64,000 nt of DNA from JABIFK01 sp047619225 (GCA_047619225.1 JBLHJX010000002.1:7431-71430); one strand, 5' to 3'; shown: positions 1 through 8,652, counted from the stretch's first letter. The notes: a model not told the origin generated them from the sequence alone. Numbers and translations: made by a program.

Positions 1-5
1 GGGTT

Positions 6-311
6 TTACGATTCGTAATCAAAGACCAACACATCATCTACCAAGGGGCGCAAGAGGGTTGCTCCAAGTTCTTGGTGATCGGGGTGTGGCAAGTACGCAT
101 CACGCGCAGCGGCATTGGTAAAGCGCATGGTGAATCCCCATGTGAACCCATGTTCTTTGCCTTCGGGGCTGTTGTTGTATCCGGCAGTGACAGATTCTAT
201 GCCGGGGATGGTACCTTTTTCTTTTAGGACAATGAGGCCGTCATGGAGGGCTTGGGTTTGGGCCTCGGTGACGCCGTCTTTGAGGTTGAGCAATACGATG
301 TGTTCGATCAT
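6..311 (-). CDS. Dabb (stress-responsive A/B barrel) family protein
   Basis: A 101-residue protein that opens with MIEHIVLLNLKDG and contains FTWGFTMRF and HPDHQEL. This is the layout of Dabb domains, ferredoxin-like dimeric alpha+beta barrels of about 100 residues with mostly unknown substrates. It fills the whole protein, with no signal peptide, so it should be cytoplasmic. The ATG follows a good AAAGGA ribosome site. It lies 71 bases downstream of the deiodinase-like selenoprotein gene on the same strand and is probably co-transcribed. The family is clear; no specific reaction can be assigned. Confidence 0.85.
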   Translation of the reverse strand: MIEHIVLLNLKDGVTEAQTQALHDGLIVLKEKGTIPGIESVTAGYNNSPEGKEHGFTWGFTMRFTNAAARDAYLPHPDHQELGATLLRPLVDDVLVFDYES

Positions 312-382
312 TGAGGTTCCTTTGAAATCGCAGAGCGCATAGAACGGGGCGCAGAGCGTTTGAGGTGATACTGGAACAGAGG

Positions 383-949
383 TTAATTAGCGATTTTGGT
401 TTCGATGGCCTCTTGGAGTTCGGCTGGGCTGAAACCGCCTGGGCCTCGGGCACCGGGGTAAAGCACACGTTGATCTGTGTCGATGAGGTAGAGACGTTCG
501 GGCCAAGCGGCATAGGCGATCATGACGGCATCGTCTATTTCATCAACATAGGTTTTGATGCCGTATTGCATAGATATTTCGCATTGACCTGCAACTTGGC
601 GGCGTTCTTCAATGGTGGTGGGGTCGTAAATACCGGTGTCTTTGAGTTTCCAACCGTTTTCGGGATGTGCTTCGCGAATGTAGATGACGAGGAATTGGAT
701 TTGTTTGTTGTATTGTGCATACAGGTCACGGAGGCTGACCGCCTCACGAACAAAGGGCGGTCATGTAAAACTGCCGAAAACGAGGGCAACGGGGTTTTCT
801 TTGCAGAGGTTGGATAGACGAATAGGATTTTCGCCGTTGGCATCATGCAGTTCAAAATCGGGTGCAAGGGTTCCTGTTTTGGGTGCAAGCGGGTCGTAGT
901 GGTCGAGCCATGCGTGGGCGTCGTCTCGGCTCTGAAATGTTTGGGACAT
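383..949 (-). CDS. Deiodinase-like thioredoxin-fold selenoprotein (in-frame UGA = Sec63)
   Basis: The reading frame is open for 188 codons apart from one TGA at 763-761. Upstream it ends with LVFGSFT and continues in the same frame with PPFVREAVSL, giving GSFT-U-PPF, the redox-active motif of iodothyronine deiodinase-like proteins. Both halves carry family features: APDFELHD and RLSNL before the Sec, then FLVIYIREAHP, AYAAWPERLYLID and GPGGF after it. A hairpin resembling a bacterial SECIS starts just after the UGA. The ATG at 949 has an AGAAGGA ribosome site. Conventional annotation would split it into two 62-residue fragments. In bacteria the family probably acts as a thiol/peroxide-type oxidoreductase; iodothyronine is not implied. 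It depends on selenocysteine machinery (selA, selB, selC), which is not in this window. A nonsense mutation is the alternative, but is less likely given the intact frame and motif. Confidence 0.88.
724..763 (-). promoter_or_regulatory. Bacterial SECIS-like hairpin after the Sec UGA
   Basis: Reading the minus strand from the UGA, 20 bases precede a GGUCA loop closed by a 5-bp stem GAGGC/GCCUC. Below it are a symmetric CGU/CGU internal loop and a lower GUU/GAC stem. A GGUC apical loop about 18-20 bases after the UGA is the arrangement of the E. coli fdhF SECIS bound by SelB. A competing 8-bp stem (UGACCGCC with GGCGGUCA) is also possible. The structure was predicted by eye. Confidence 0.7.
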
Positions 950-1057
950 GGAGAAATCCTTCTATTTTTTCTCATAAAAGTAAAGAGAAAAGTGAGCGAT
1001 TGAACATCGGTGTAAGGTATTTGGATTGCGACTAATGAATGGTGTAAAATTGAAAAG

Positions 1058-1234
1058 TCAATTTGAAAAGCATCGCCCCATGTTGAGACTGTAACAAGCC
1101 TTGACCTTTTCACGCATCGGTTCAAAGTCAATGGCTCCTTTGACCTGGCGCAGGTCATGATCGACCGGAATCAGCTTTGCAAAAACGAGGGGATCTGTCT
1201 CAGCCACCTGGGTGTAGCAGTCTGATTTGACCAT
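1058..1234 (-). pseudogene. Transposase N-terminal remnant (IS1182-like)
   Basis: From an internal ATG the frame reads MVKSDCYTQVAETDPLV, then FAKLIPVDHDLRQVKGAIDF and EPMREKVKACYS. This resembles the N-terminal region of IS1182/IS5-type transposases (LVP.DH.LR.I...IDF..L...YS). The similarity stops after about 55 residues and the frame closes at once. The DDE catalytic core is absent, so only a fossil of the element remains. The family call rests on a short stretch. Confidence 0.55.
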
Positions 1235-1377
1235 TCTTCTAATCCTTGTCATATACGTGATCTCGCAGCCCTTGGCATACAAATGAACCCTGTTTGATCT
1301 ATAACACGATATCATATTGACTCTTTTCCACTTTTTAAACACGCTATTCAGGGACCAAGGCGGGCCTTTCAAGTGTT

Positions 1378-1411
1378 CATTATCGGACACCACGGTATCA
1401 TTACCGGACAC
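1378..1411. repeat. Two 13-bp direct repeats, 21-bp period
   Basis: CATTATCGGACAC (1378-1390) recurs as CATTACCGGACAC (1399-1411). Direct repeats like these occur at the ends of some insertion sequences and may belong to the decayed element represented by the transposase remnant about 145 bases away. No matching opposite end was found. Confidence 0.45.
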
Positions 1412-1474
1412 TTTTTGAATTCGTCCATTTGACCCAAAACACATAACTCATTGTAAAAACTGACATTACCCATT

Positions 1475-1489
1475 TGGCACACATATCGC
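1475..1489 (+). promoter_or_regulatory. Sigma-54-like promoter (-24/-12) of the first SpoIIE phosphatase gene
   Basis: TGGCAC, five bases, TCGC. The GG and GC dinucleotides are 10 bases apart as required for RpoN promoters, with one departure from the TTGC -12 box. Transcription would start near 1500, leaving about 37 bases before the ATG at 1537. The NtrC-type activator encoded at 11.6-13 kb shows that sigma-54 regulation operates in this genome. Confidence 0.5.
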
Positions 1490-1536
1490 TATAGTAGAAG
1501 GCATCACCTTTTTACTTCTACCACAAGGACAGTGCC

Positions 1537-3192
1537 ATGATGAAACTCCTCGGACGTTCAAACAAAGTCGGTCACCTCAGCTCTCCCGACCGCAAAACCG
1601 ACCACCAGGTCATCCACCTCAATATTAACCAATGTTTCGCCGACAGCACAAATGCTTTAAAACAACATCCCACATTGCTGTTGGGCACATCGCTGATCAC
1701 ACTGATCCTAAGTGCTGTTTCGGGCACGCTCCTCATCGGCAGTCTCTATGCAGGTTTGCTGGCCATCCTACTCAAAACATTGGACGGCAACACACCCACT
1801 TGGCGCGATCTGTTTGGCCAGCTCAAACAATTTCCAAGCTTCTTTTTAGTGGTCGTGTTTTCAATTGTCGCCATTCTCACAAGCATCCTTTTGGCACTCA
1901 CCCCCTTCGTCATCCTCAATTGGTACACCCTCCTATGGGATGTAACACTGCCCGTGTGGGATCGCTTAATCCAATTGCTAACACAAGTGCAACATGTCTC
2001 TTGGGGATATCGCCTGGCATTTTTCTCTTTTGCCATTGGCATATGCTACTTTCTCATGCCGCAAATTTTCGCAGGCGTACAATGTTTCTATATCTTGCCT
2101 CTCAAAGCCGAACGCAAACTTCCCATCGATGAAGCCTATGTAGAAAGCAAAAAAGCCGTCCAACGAAGTGGCTTTAAACAACATCTGTTACTCATCCTCA
2201 CCATCTTATGGATACTGGTAATCAGCTTAGAAAGCTTTGCTGCCGCAACAAATTCCGTGCTCGAAATGATCGGGTTTATCGCCCTGTTCGTCTTCCTACA
2301 ACCTCTTTTACTCGGCCTCTTGGCTTCGGCCTATCATCAAACACTCCGAGTAGAAGCCCATCAAAAAGAACAACACGAAGAACACGTTGTTGATATGACA
2401 GACGAACTCAAAACCGCACGCGACATGCAACTGAGCCTTCTCCCCTCCGAAAACCCAAATCTCAAAGGCTACGAGCTCGACGACATCTGCATCCCCGCCA
2501 ACGCCGTATGTGGCGACTATTATACCTATCGCTGGCTCGATGATCGCCACTTTGCCCTCATCGCCGCCGACGTCTCTGGCAAAGCCATGCAAGCAGCCGT
2601 AACTGCTGTGCGTTTTAACGAAATGGTCCGCTACGAATGCAAAGGACGCACCGATCCCGCCGAAATCTTAGACGGCCTCGACGCATCCCTCGAAGATCAA
2701 ATTGGCATGATGAGCTTCATCACCTGCTGCGTCGTAGTACTCGACACCCACACAAACACCATCGAAATTTCAAACGCCGGTCACTGCGAACCCTGCATCT
2801 TCTCACACCAAACAGGCCAAACCGAAATGATCTCTCTACCCGGCTTCCCTTTGGCTCTCGCCAGAAGTCTGCGTCCCCAAACCGGCTATGAAAAATACCA
2901 AACCACCCTCGAACCCGGCGACACACTGTTCCTCTACTCCGACGGCGTCGTCGAAGCCCGAAGCAAAGCCGGCGAGTTATACGAAGACGAACGCTTGATC
3001 AAACTCTTAACCCGATCAGGCAACCGACTCAACCCAAAAGAAATTATTGACCACGTCGTCCAAGCAGTCGAACGTCACATCGGCAACGCCCCTCCATCCG
3101 ACGACATCTCTATGATCGCACTCAAACGACAAATAAATACAAATGATTCCAACTCAGAAAAAACACCCAACTTACAAACAGCAACAAAATAA
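1537..3192 (+). CDS. Membrane-anchored SpoIIE/PP2C-type protein phosphatase
   Basis: A 551-residue protein. The N-terminal half has several hydrophobic segments (about residues 45-75, 100-130, 165-190, 220-270). A short linker with KTARDMQLSLLP, the signalling-helix sequence typical before SpoIIE domains, follows. The catalytic domain (about 300-535) holds the metal-binding motifs CGDYY, ADVSGKAM, SNAGH, LYSDGVVEA and PSDDISM. Such phosphatases usually dephosphorylate anti-sigma antagonists in partner-switching pathways; no such partner is encoded here, so the substrate is unknown. The ATG follows AAGGA. It is paralogous over its full length to the minus-strand gene at 9.8-11.4 kb. A sigma-54-like promoter lies just upstream. 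Confidence 0.9.
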   Translation: MMKLLGRSNKVGHLSSPDRKTDHQVIHLNINQCFADSTNALKQHPTLLLGTSLITLILSAVSGTLLIGSLYAGLLAILLKTLDGNTPTWRDLFGQLKQFPSFFLVVVFSIVAILTSILLALTPFVILNWYTLLWDVTLPVWDRLIQLLTQVQHVSWGYRLAFFSFAIGICYFLMPQIFAGVQCFYILPLKAERKLPIDEAYVESKKAVQRSGFKQHLLLILTILWILVISLESFAAATNSVLEMIGFIALFVFLQPLLLGLLASAYHQTLRVEAHQKEQHEEHVVDMTDELKTARDMQLSLLPSENPNLKGYELDDICIPANAVCGDYYTYRWLDDRHFALIAADVSGKAMQAAVTAVRFNEMVRYECKGRTDPAEILDGLDASLEDQIGMMSFITCCVVVLDTHTNTIEISNAGHCEPCIFSHQTGQTEMISLPGFPLALARSLRPQTGYEKYQTTLEPGDTLFLYSDGVVEARSKAGELYEDERLIKLLTRSGNRLNPKEIIDHVVQAVERHIGNAPPSDDISMIALKRQINTNDSNSEKTPNLQTATK

Positions 3193-3246
3193 AACGCAAA
3201 GTGCGTAGCGCAAAACGTGTTTAATACTTTACCAATTTTACGACCC

Positions 3247-3354
3247 TAAGATTTTGACTCCAACGCCTTTCATCCCCTTCAGGGGACCGAGGGGTGCCTT
3301 TAAGATTTTGACTCCAATGCCTTTCATCCCCTTTAGGGGACCGAGGGGTGCCTT
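3247..3354. repeat. 54-bp tandem repeat (two copies) with CCCC/GGGG hairpins
   Basis: Two 54-bp units start with TAAGATTTTG at 3247 and 3301 and differ at two bases; a third start, TAAGAG, begins at 3355. Each holds the element CCTTTCATCCCCTTYAGGGG followed by ACCGAGGGGTGCC, able to fold as CCCC-loop-GGGG. The partial third unit supplies the ribosome site (AAGAGG) of the permease that follows. Single copies of the same element recur at 5855 and 5960. Confidence 0.9.
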
Positions 3355-3368
3355 TAAGAGGTTATCAA

Positions 3369-5768
3369 ATGTTCAAAAACTACATCACCGTCGCCATCCG
3401 CAACCTCGCACGCCACAAGGCATATACGTTCATCAACATCATCGGTCTCGCAATCGGCCTCACGTGCAGCACGCTGATTTTGCTCTACCTCCAGCACGAA
3501 TTCAGCTATGACAGCCACCACACCAAAGCCGACCGCATTCATCGCGTCATCGCAGAACAACAGCTTTCCAATGGCGACATAACCCATCCCTATGGTGTTC
3601 AAGGCCCTGTTGCATCTGCATTGGCAGAAGATTTCCCCGAGATTGAACGCACAACGCGGTTTTATCAACGGCCTGTAGCTATTCGCGTAGAAAACAAACT
3701 GCATCTCAGAAACGGTGTGACGATCGCCGATCAAGAATTCTTCAACGTTTTTGACTATCCACTCATTGAAGGCAATGCACAAACGGGTTTGCAAACCCCA
3801 TATTCTATCTTCATCACAGAGACATTAGCACACAAGTTGTTTGGCAATGAAAGCCCCATGAACAAAACCATCACTTTAGAAAGCAAATGGTTTGACAACA
3901 CCTATACCATCACAGGCATCCTCAAAGACATACCCGCAACCAGTTCACGAGAACTTGCGTCTGCCCTCATCACAACGACGTTCCCATCTAAAGATCCAAA
4001 GTATATGAATGAAATACAGACCAATTGGGATGGACTTTTCATTTCATTCACGTACATACTCATCAAACCAAATGCATCCATTGATGCCCTAACAAAAAAA
4101 TTGCCTGACTTTATAAGCCGACATACAGACAAAGAATTCACGCAAAACCTCAGTTACAAGCTCATGCCGCTCAAGCAACTGTACCTTCAAGGACGCAACT
4201 ATGGTATTCCTGGAAACAATGGGGATATCAACGCCTGCTACGCATTTGGCCTGATCGGCCTGTTCATTCTCATTGTCGCCTGTATCAATTTCATGAACCT
4301 ATCCACAGCCCGCTCTGCCCGAAGAATGCGCGAAGTGGGCATGCGCAAAGTCGTGGGTGCCAAACGCACACAACTGATCTATCAGTTCTTAGGCGAATCC
4401 ATTTTACTATCAACGCTTGCGCTCATTCTATCTCTGGGCCTTACCGAACTCACCTTGCCTCATCTCAATGGATTTATGAACATACAGCTATCACTGGACG
4501 CGGGTCTTTTACCTCTGTTAGTCGGTCTTGCTATTGGGGTTGGTTTATTATCTGGCAGTTATCCAGCCTTATTCCTCTCATCTTTCAAACCCACAGCAGT
4601 GCTCACAAAAGCACCAATAACCAAAGGCCGCCATGCCCTTGTTCGCAAAGGATTGGTCGTCGTCCAATTTGCCATCTCAATGATCCTTATCGCCGCCACC
4701 ATCATCGTCTCTGAACAAACAGAATACATGCGCACAGCAGATTTAGGTTTTAAGTCTGAGACCCTTGTCGAAATGAGAGGGTTGTGGGGTGTAAAAGCGC
4801 AAGCTGAAGCGATGAAATCTCAATACCTACAACATGCGGGTGTACACCAAGTCACAATGATGCACGCCACTGTAGGCAACGAAACGGATATAAATACCCG
4901 ATTTGTTTCTACCCAAAGTATGGAAAATCCCGTAAGAGTCTATTTTGCACTGACCGACCACGATTTTCTCAACACCTACCAAATCCCCCTGCTATCAGGT
5001 CGCAATTTTACCCCACAAGATTATTCAGTATTCGAATCTTGGGATTTTCGCAACGCGTCCAAAGTATTAATCAATGAAACAGCGGCCAAACAACTAAACG
5101 TTCAAGTAGGAGACCACATCGACTTCACAGGCGCATCACGTGAAGTCATTGGCATTTTCCAAGATTTCCACAACCAATCCCTACACAAAGCCATTCGTCC
5201 ACTCATGCTCCTGCATTCACGAAGCGACCTACAGGTTTTCATGACCCTACGCATCAACACCAAAAACCTGCCCGATGTCATGGCCCATTTAGAAACCGTC
5301 TGGAAAAACTTCCACCCAGGCCGCCCCTCCCGATTTGTGTTCGTCAACGATTCATTTGACCAACAATACCAAACCGAAATACAACAACGACAACTCTATG
5401 CCGTTTGCTCCGGCCTGGCAATCGCAATCGCCTGCCTCGGCCTGCTCGGTCTCATCGCCTACACCGCCGAAGTACGCACCAAAGAAATTGGCATCCGTAA
5501 AGTCTTAGGTGCAACAGACTACAGCATTGTAAGCTTGCTCTCAAAAGAGTTCCTAATCCTCGTCGCCTTAGCCAGTCTACTCGCCTGGCCCATTGCCTAC
5601 TACACCATGAACGACTGGCTCCAAAACTTCGCCTATCGCATTGACCTGAGCCCCGTCTACTTCCTCATCAGCACAAGCACTGCACTCATCATCACACTCA
5701 TCACCATTGCCTATCAAGCCCTCAAAGCCGCACGCGCAAATCCCATCGAGGCATTACGATATGAATAA
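3369..5768 (+). CDS. ABC transporter permease (MacB/FtsX family)
   Basis: A 799-residue protein. Start chosen at the ATG giving MFKNYITVAIRNL, preceded by AAGAGG; a start seven codons earlier would lie in the repeat. One N-terminal membrane segment (about 20-40) leads into a large MacB_PCD-type periplasmic domain. Then come three membrane segments of a first FtsX domain (with MNLSTARSARRMREVGMRK, about residue 310), a second periplasmic domain, and a final FtsX domain with TKEIGIRKVLGA near residue 715 and the terminal ANPIEALRYE. This duplicated form is common in FCB-group bacteria. They export substrates or transduce energy to periplasmic partners. The matching ATPase is not adjacent, so the complex must be completed from elsewhere. 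Confidence 0.9.
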   Translation: MFKNYITVAIRNLARHKAYTFINIIGLAIGLTCSTLILLYLQHEFSYDSHHTKADRIHRVIAEQQLSNGDITHPYGVQGPVASALAEDFPEIERTTRFYQRPVAIRVENKLHLRNGVTIADQEFFNVFDYPLIEGNAQTGLQTPYSIFITETLAHKLFGNESPMNKTITLESKWFDNTYTITGILKDIPATSSRELASALITTTFPSKDPKYMNEIQTNWDGLFISFTYILIKPNASIDALTKKLPDFISRHTDKEFTQNLSYKLMPLKQLYLQGRNYGIPGNNGDINACYAFGLIGLFILIVACINFMNLSTARSARRMREVGMRKVVGAKRTQLIYQFLGESILLSTLALILSLGLTELTLPHLNGFMNIQLSLDAGLLPLLVGLAIGVGLLSGSYPALFLSSFKPTAVLTKAPITKGRHALVRKGLVVVQFAISMILIAATIIVSEQTEYMRTADLGFKSETLVEMRGLWGVKAQAEAMKSQYLQHAGVHQVTMMHATVGNETDINTRFVSTQSMENPVRVYFALTDHDFLNTYQIPLLSGRNFTPQDYSVFESWDFRNASKVLINETAAKQLNVQVGDHIDFTGASREVIGIFQDFHNQSLHKAIRPLMLLHSRSDLQVFMTLRINTKNLPDVMAHLETVWKNFHPGRPSRFVFVNDSFDQQYQTEIQQRQLYAVCSGLAIAIACLGLLGLIAYTAEVRTKEIGIRKVLGATDYSIVSLLSKEFLILVALASLLAWPIAYYTMNDWLQNFAYRIDLSPVYFLISTSTALIITLITIAYQALKAARANPIEALRYE

Positions 5769-5854
5769 AAAAATCGCCTGATTATTTTAAAATAACCAAG
5801 CGCAATAAACGATCTGATCAAGAAACACATCCGGAAGAATCATCAAACGGTTAA

Positions 5855-5891
5855 CCTGTCATCCCCATTAGAGGACCGAGAGGTGCCTATA
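5855..5891. repeat. Diverged copy of the CCCC/GGGG palindromic repeat
   Basis: CCTGTCATCCCCATTAGAGG followed by ACCGAGAGGTGCCTATA, about 85% like the units at 3247-3354. It lies between the permease stop and the shared terminator. Confidence 0.8.
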
Positions 5892-5928
5892 AAAAAAAGC
5901 GACTGTCCCAAAAGACAGCCGCTTTTTT
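5892..5928. terminator. Bidirectional Rho-independent terminator
   Basis: A-tract, then AGCGACTGTC, a short loop, GACAGCCGCT and a T-tract. It sits between the convergent permease and ino1 genes and has T-runs on both strands, so it can serve both. Confidence 0.85.
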
Positions 5929-5959
5929 ATTTTCTAAATGAACCCGATCAACCCTCCCG

Positions 5960-5996
5960 CCTTTCATCCCCTTTAGGGGACCGAGGGGTGCCCTTA
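5960..5996. repeat. Palindromic repeat copy overlapping the ino1 stop codon
   Basis: CCTTTCATCCCCTTTAGGGG then ACCGAGGGGTGCCCTTA, nearly identical to the second tandem unit at 3301. Its last three bases are the stop codon of ino1, so insertion or conversion of the repeat may have set that gene's end. Confidence 0.85.
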
Positions 5997-7079
5997 CTCT
6001 TTTCGCCCATACTGACGAATAAAGTCATCCGTCATCTGTCTCGCCTGATCATCACTAAACTGCTTGGGAGGTGACTTCATAAAATAAGACGACGGCGCCA
6101 ACAACGGCCCTTTAAGCCCATGCTCAAGCGCGAGCTTACAACACCGCACCGCATCAATCACCACACCCGCCGAATTCGGAGAATCCCACACTTCCAACTT
6201 CAGTTCCAAATTCAAAGGCACACCCCCAAACGTCTCACCTTCCATCCGAATCTGACACCACTTGCGATCTTCCAACCACGGAATGTGATCACTTGGCCCC
6301 ACGTGTACATTATCTGCACCCATATCATAATCCAGCTGCGACGTCACCGCTTGTGTCTTGCTGATCTTCTTCGACTCCAAACGCTCGCGCTCCAACATAT
6401 TATAAAAATCCGTATTCCCACCAAAATTCAACTGATACGTATGCTTCAACTTCACACCCCGCTCACGAAACAAACGCGTCAACACACGGTGCGTAATCGT
6501 CGCGCCCACCTGTGACTTAATATCATCACCAATCATAGGCAAACCACGCTTTTCAAACCGCTCGGGCCAATGCCCCGTGCTCGCAATAAACACAGGCACA
6601 CAGTTCACAAACCCACACCCAGCCTGCAAAATCTGCTCCACATACCACTTCGTAGCCTCTTCACTGCCCACTGGCAAATAATTCACCACCACATCGGTTC
6701 GTGTCGCCTTCAAAATCTCAACCACATCCACCGTATCGCCATCCGCCTTCTCAATCATCTGCGACAAATATTTTCCCAAACCATCGTGTGTCATCCCACG
6801 ATGCACAGGCACATCCAAATGAGGCACATCCGCAAACTTAATCGTATTGTTCGGATAAGCAGCAATCGCCTCACTCAAATCTTTGCCCACCTTATCTTTG
6901 GCAATATCAAAAGCCGCAGAAAACTCAATATCGCTAATATGCAAACCACCCAAAGTGGCGTGCATCAACCCAGGAACAAACTCATCATCCTTTGCATCTT
7001 TATAAAACTCAACACCCTGCACCAACGATGATGCACAATTCCCAACGCCAATAATGGCAACACGAACCTTCCGAGCCAT
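5994..7079 (-). CDS. ino1: myo-Inositol-1-phosphate synthase
   Basis: A 361-residue NAD-dependent enzyme converting glucose 6-phosphate to inositol 1-phosphate. The N-terminal Rossmann motif VAIIGVGNCASSLVQG, the VNYLPVGSEEAT segment, NCVPVFIAS and GDDIKSQVGAT match the compact actinobacterial/archaeal class of about 360 residues rather than the 500-residue eukaryotic form. The ATG follows a perfect AGGAGG. It is transcribed away from a LysR-type regulator, with a T-N11-A box in the shared spacer, so that regulator may control it. Product use (phosphatidylinositol, compatible solutes or inositol phosphates) cannot be told from here. Confidence 0.93.
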   Translation of the reverse strand: MARKVRVAIIGVGNCASSLVQGVEFYKDAKDDEFVPGLMHATLGGLHISDIEFSAAFDIAKDKVGKDLSEAIAAYPNNTIKFADVPHLDVPVHRGMTHDGLGKYLSQMIEKADGDTVDVVEILKATRTDVVVNYLPVGSEEATKWYVEQILQAGCGFVNCVPVFIASTGHWPERFEKRGLPMIGDDIKSQVGATITHRVLTRLFRERGVKLKHTYQLNFGGNTDFYNMLERERLESKKISKTQAVTSQLDYDMGADNVHVGPSDHIPWLEDRKWCQIRMEGETFGGVPLNLELKLEVWDSPNSAGVVIDAVRCCKLALEHGLKGPLLAPSSYFMKSPPKQFSDDQARQMTDDFIRQYGRKE

Positions 7080-7221
7080 AAAAACCTCCTGATAAGATCA
7101 ATCGCTAAAATCACGCAGAACCGCACAAAAAACCATCCGCCGAACCACGCCTTAATCACTGTCGAAATTAAACTTCTGCAATTAACACTTATCAGACAAA
7201 TCAATAATTACTATATTATCT

Positions 7222-7236
7222 ATAGACAAAATCTAT
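7222..7236. promoter_or_regulatory. Candidate LysR-type operator (T-N11-A box)
   Basis: ATAGA-CAAAA-TCTAT, a perfect 5-bp inverted repeat with T and A eleven bases apart, lies in the spacer between divergent ino1 and the LysR gene. This is the classical binding-site form of LysR-type regulators. Confidence 0.5.
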
Positions 7237-7255
7237 AAATCAAAAAAATCCATAC

Positions 7256-7290
7256 ATCTCCCCCTTTTCCAAAGGGGACACAGGGGGATT
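7256..7290. repeat. Palindromic GC-rich element upstream of the LysR gene
   Basis: CCCCTTT-TCC-AAAGGGG at 7261-7277 forms a 7-bp hairpin, flanked by ATCTCC and ACACAGGGGGATT. It resembles, but is not the same as, the CCCC/GGGG repeats around the permease. Confidence 0.6.
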
Positions 7291-7366
7291 CGTCAGCAAT
7301 GAATAGATTCTCCATTCAAGCTGACACATCCAACTCTTTTCACAGACCTTTTACGGAGTTTATCCC

Positions 7367-8287
7367 ATGAACCTCCACCACCTACGCTACTTCCTCTCCG
7401 TCGCCCAAACCAGCAGCTTCAGCCAAGCCGCCCGCAACCAACACGTCACCCAACCCACCATAAGCAGTGGCATTTCTGAGCTTGAAAAAACACTCGGCGT
7501 CAAACTCTTCAACCGAGGCAGCCGCCACGTAGACCTCACACTCGAAGGCCGCACCCTCGTCCCATACGCCATGCAAGTCCAAGACCTCGTCGATGAAGCC
7601 TCAGACCGTTTGCTCCGCCACGACATCCTCCCCGGCGAAGGATTCCAATTTGGCGCCATCGATGCCGCCGTCACCTACCTCCTCCCCGACATCCTCAAAA
7701 CCTACATGCACAACCACCCCCAAGTCGCCCTCTCCATCCAAGTCGCCCCATCGCGCTACCTCGTCGAAGACCTCCTCATGAACCGCTCCGAATTCGCCGT
7801 CATCTCCCTCCCCTTTGACCACCCCCGCATCGAAACCATCTCCCTCTACCACGACGCCATGCCCCTTGTCGTCGGCGCAAACCACCCCCTCGCCACCCGC
7901 AAACGCATCACCCTCCAAGAAGTCGTACAACACCCCCTCATCCTCTTCCACGCCGACTCCATCTCCCGCAAAATTGTCGACGAACGCTTCGCCGAAGCCG
8001 GCGTCTCCCCAGGTGCCATTATGGAAATGCGCAGCCCAGAAGCCATGCGCAAACTCGTAGAAGTAGGCGTCGGCATCTCCTTCCTACCCCAACTCGCCGT
8101 CCAAGAATCCCTCGAATCAAACCTCCTCCAAACCATCAACGTCACAGGCGTCTCCTTCAACCGCGAAATCGGCCTCGCCTGGCGACGCGGCCGCTACTTC
8201 GGCCCCGCCATCCGCTACCTCTTAGAAGCCATCTTCAAACAATACGGCGAAATCGATCAATGGCAAAAAAAATTGGGCATAAAATAA
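7367..8287 (+). CDS. LysR-family transcriptional regulator
   Basis: A 306-residue protein with the LysR winged helix at the N-terminus (MNLHHLRYFLSVAQTSSFSQ, then AARNQHVTQPTISSGISELE) and a periplasmic-binding-protein-like effector domain from about residue 90. Length is typical. The ATG follows an ACGGAG site. It diverges from ino1. LysR regulators usually control the divergent neighbour and themselves; no effector can be inferred. Codon use is unusually C-ending compared with its neighbours, which may point to a different history. Confidence 0.92.
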   Translation: MNLHHLRYFLSVAQTSSFSQAARNQHVTQPTISSGISELEKTLGVKLFNRGSRHVDLTLEGRTLVPYAMQVQDLVDEASDRLLRHDILPGEGFQFGAIDAAVTYLLPDILKTYMHNHPQVALSIQVAPSRYLVEDLLMNRSEFAVISLPFDHPRIETISLYHDAMPLVVGANHPLATRKRITLQEVVQHPLILFHADSISRKIVDERFAEAGVSPGAIMEMRSPEAMRKLVEVGVGISFLPQLAVQESLESNLLQTINVTGVSFNREIGLAWRRGRYFGPAIRYLLEAIFKQYGEIDQWQKKLGIK

Positions 8288-8319
8288 CATCCCCATTATC
8301 CACGCCCTTGACTTTACAT

Positions 8320-8350
8320 AAAAAAGACCTGAACAAATCATGTCCAGGTC
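8320..8350 (-). terminator. Terminator downstream of thiI (minus strand)
   Basis: On the minus strand GACCTG, a loop, CAGGTC and TTTTTT. It lies 300 bases beyond the thiI stop, so the thiI transcript may include the repeat-bearing spacer. Confidence 0.6.
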
Positions 8351-8500
8351 CTCCGTCTATAAATCAATAAATGCCATCAAGCACAGCGCACGACTCCCTT
8401 TGCACTGCGTTTGCACAACCACTTTATCTCGTAGGCCACTATCATCCCTTACGTCCACTAAGGGTATTTGCGCTGTGCTGCCTCCCCGGCATCTGAGGGG

Positions 8501-8549
8501 CGACTTTTTGCTTACTTTTTAGTCGTTTAAAAAGTAAGTCGCCGAAGGC
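8501..8549. repeat. Dispersed hairpin element, copy A
   Basis: Stem CTTACTTTTTA (8511-8521), 6-base loop GTCGTT, TAAAAAGTAAG (8528-8538), then TCGCCGAAGGC. Same architecture as copies B (33851-33891) and C (42201-42245), with compensatory changes in the stem. The rest of the 8288-8652 spacer holds a terminator and pyrimidine-rich heptads but no gene. Confidence 0.8.
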
Positions 8550-8652
8550 ATTACAAGCAACAAACTCAAGATTTTCATCAAAACCATATAAACCGCAACC
8601 CCATTTATCTTATTGCCTTCTCTTCCCCTTCTTGCCTTTAACCTTCTCTCCC

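Noticed and set aside
3247..3354. Tandem 54-bp repeat as a CRISPR array
   Set aside because: Only two units, the whole unit is repeated without unique spacers, and no cas gene is present.
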